Below are positions 5,574-6,197 of a stretch of 6,197 bases of DNA, piece after piece (positions within the stretch are counted from its first letter, which is position 1; each line of letters opens with the position of its first letter). Source of the DNA: Thermohalobaculum sp039026295 (GTDB lineage: Bacteria > Pseudomonadota > Alphaproteobacteria > Rhodobacterales > Rhodobacteraceae); the NCBI GenBank assembly GCA_039026295.1, contig JBCCMP010000314.1:1-6197 (forward strand), written 5' to 3'. The notes below the pieces were generated by a model. That model did no database searches. It was given only the letters and a program-made list of their open reading frames with translations, and had not been told where the DNA came from. The position numbers and the translations under genes are program-made.

Positions 5574-6197
5574 TCAGACGGTCTGGACCTGATTGGCAAT
5601 CCAGGAATGGAAGTCATGGGTCGGGTTGTCCATGATCGGGGAGAACTTGCCGCCATCGAAATGGCTGGCATGCCGACCCTTCTGCATGCCTTCGACGACG
5701 AAGATGTCCTCTTCGAAGACGCCGCGCCACTGATCGGAGTTCTGTTGGCGTCTTTCGGCCCATTCGTCGCCGGCAACCTCCTCTGATGAATAGAAGATCT
5801 GCACGTGCTCCCGGCTGGTCTCGTGCGTCACGGGTTCGACAATGAAGCCGAAGGTGTGGTCGTTCTGCATCCCGATCATGACGTTTGGAAACATCATCGG
5901 ATACTCCGCCCCGCTCGCCCAGATGCCGTCCATGCTGGCGAACTGCGGGAAGGTCAGGCCGGGGTTGTAGACCGTGGTCCCCTGCCCGCCGAAAGGGCCG
6001 TCCGCTTCGATGTGATAGTGATCTTCCAGACGGGAATAGCTGTTCAGGCCGGGGTGCACCCAGGGCAGATGGTAGCTTTCCGCGCCGTTTTCGATGGCAA
6101 GCTTCCAGTTGGCCTGAACCTCCATGGTGAAGGTCCCCTCGTCACCGCAGCGATAGAGCGGTTTGTCGAAGTCCTTGTAGCGCTCGACCGCATCACC
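5574..6197 (-). CDS. Rieske-type aromatic ring-hydroxylating oxygenase alpha subunit (C-terminal part, runs off the right edge)
   Basis: 207 codons plus the stop lie inside the window; the start and the N-terminal Rieske [2Fe-2S] domain (CxH...CxxH) are beyond the right edge. What is visible is the catalytic non-heme iron domain. Counting from the edge, NWKLAIENGAESYH (30-43) and WVH (46-48) give the mononuclear-iron ligands His43 and His48. FEEDIFVVEGMQ (161-172) supplies the probable third ligand, Asp164. The position that is usually the electron-bridging Asp before the His pair is Glu40, as in carnitine oxygenase CntA. That, and the YPMMFPNVMIGMQ stretch, suggest a CntA/choline-type or related monooxygenase rather than a naphthalene-type dioxygenase, but the substrate is not readable. 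Such enzymes are cytoplasmic and need a reductase, which is not seen here. The gene is first in the visible operon and touches the small helical-protein gene. The ATG at 6125 is internal, because the frame stays open upstream of it. Confidence 0.9.
   Translation of the reverse strand, partial: GDAVERYKDFDKPLYRCGDEGTFTMEVQANWKLAIENGAESYHLPWVHPGLNSYSRLEDHYHIEADGPFGGQGTTVYNPGLTFPQFASMDGIWASGAEYPMMFPNVMIGMQNDHTFGFIVEPVTHETSREHVQIFYSSEEVAGDEWAERRQQNSDQWRGVFEEDIFVVEGMQKGRHASHFDGGKFSPIMDNPTHDFHSWIANQVQTV

Overview
The window is high-GC, gene-dense bacterial DNA that reads as alphaproteobacterial. The best guess is the Rhodobacterales/Hyphomonadaceae/Caulobacterales neighbourhood. The evidence is the style of the proteins: an M3 oligoendopeptidase, a small exported protein ending in a PEVxPNGDIIIRR motif that I associate with Rhodobacterales, and a sigma-54 response regulator that resembles TacA-type regulators. 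The genus cannot be fixed from the sequence alone. I see no mobile element, CRISPR array, tRNA or rRNA.

Left part (1-2298), all on the minus strand. In transcription order this holds an OmpA-family lipoprotein (2298-1471), a strong intrinsic terminator (1429-1393), a small exported protein with a near-perfect Shine-Dalgarno (1334-996), and the N-terminal 285 residues of an oligoendopeptidase F that runs off the left edge (from 856). The first two products belong to the cell envelope. The peptidase is cytoplasmic.

Middle (2299-4043). A 317-bp divergent intergenic region separates the lipoprotein gene from a plus-strand regulator. It carries a perfect 18-bp palindrome, a repeated half-site 105 bp away and a plausible sigma-70 promoter for the lipoprotein. 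The regulator (2616-4043) is a complete NtrC-class response regulator, with receiver, sigma-54 AAA+ and Fis-type HTH domains. All key residues are present, but no partner kinase is in view.

Right part (4060-6197), minus strand, convergent with the regulator. This looks like a tight operon: a Rieske-type ring-hydroxylating oxygenase alpha subunit (only its C-terminal catalytic domain is inside the window), a small helical protein of about 82 residues that must use a TTG or CTG start at the oxygenase stop codon, and a 409-residue endonuclease/exonuclease/phosphatase-fold protein. The last junction is built from four degenerate copies of a 13-bp repeat that carry the upstream stop codon, the Shine-Dalgarno-like sequence and the downstream start codon.

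Nothing here is an obvious new defence or mobile system. The best leads are the oxygenase/small-protein/EEP operon with its unusual junctions, and the palindrome-bearing regulatory region beside the orphan sigma-54 regulator.
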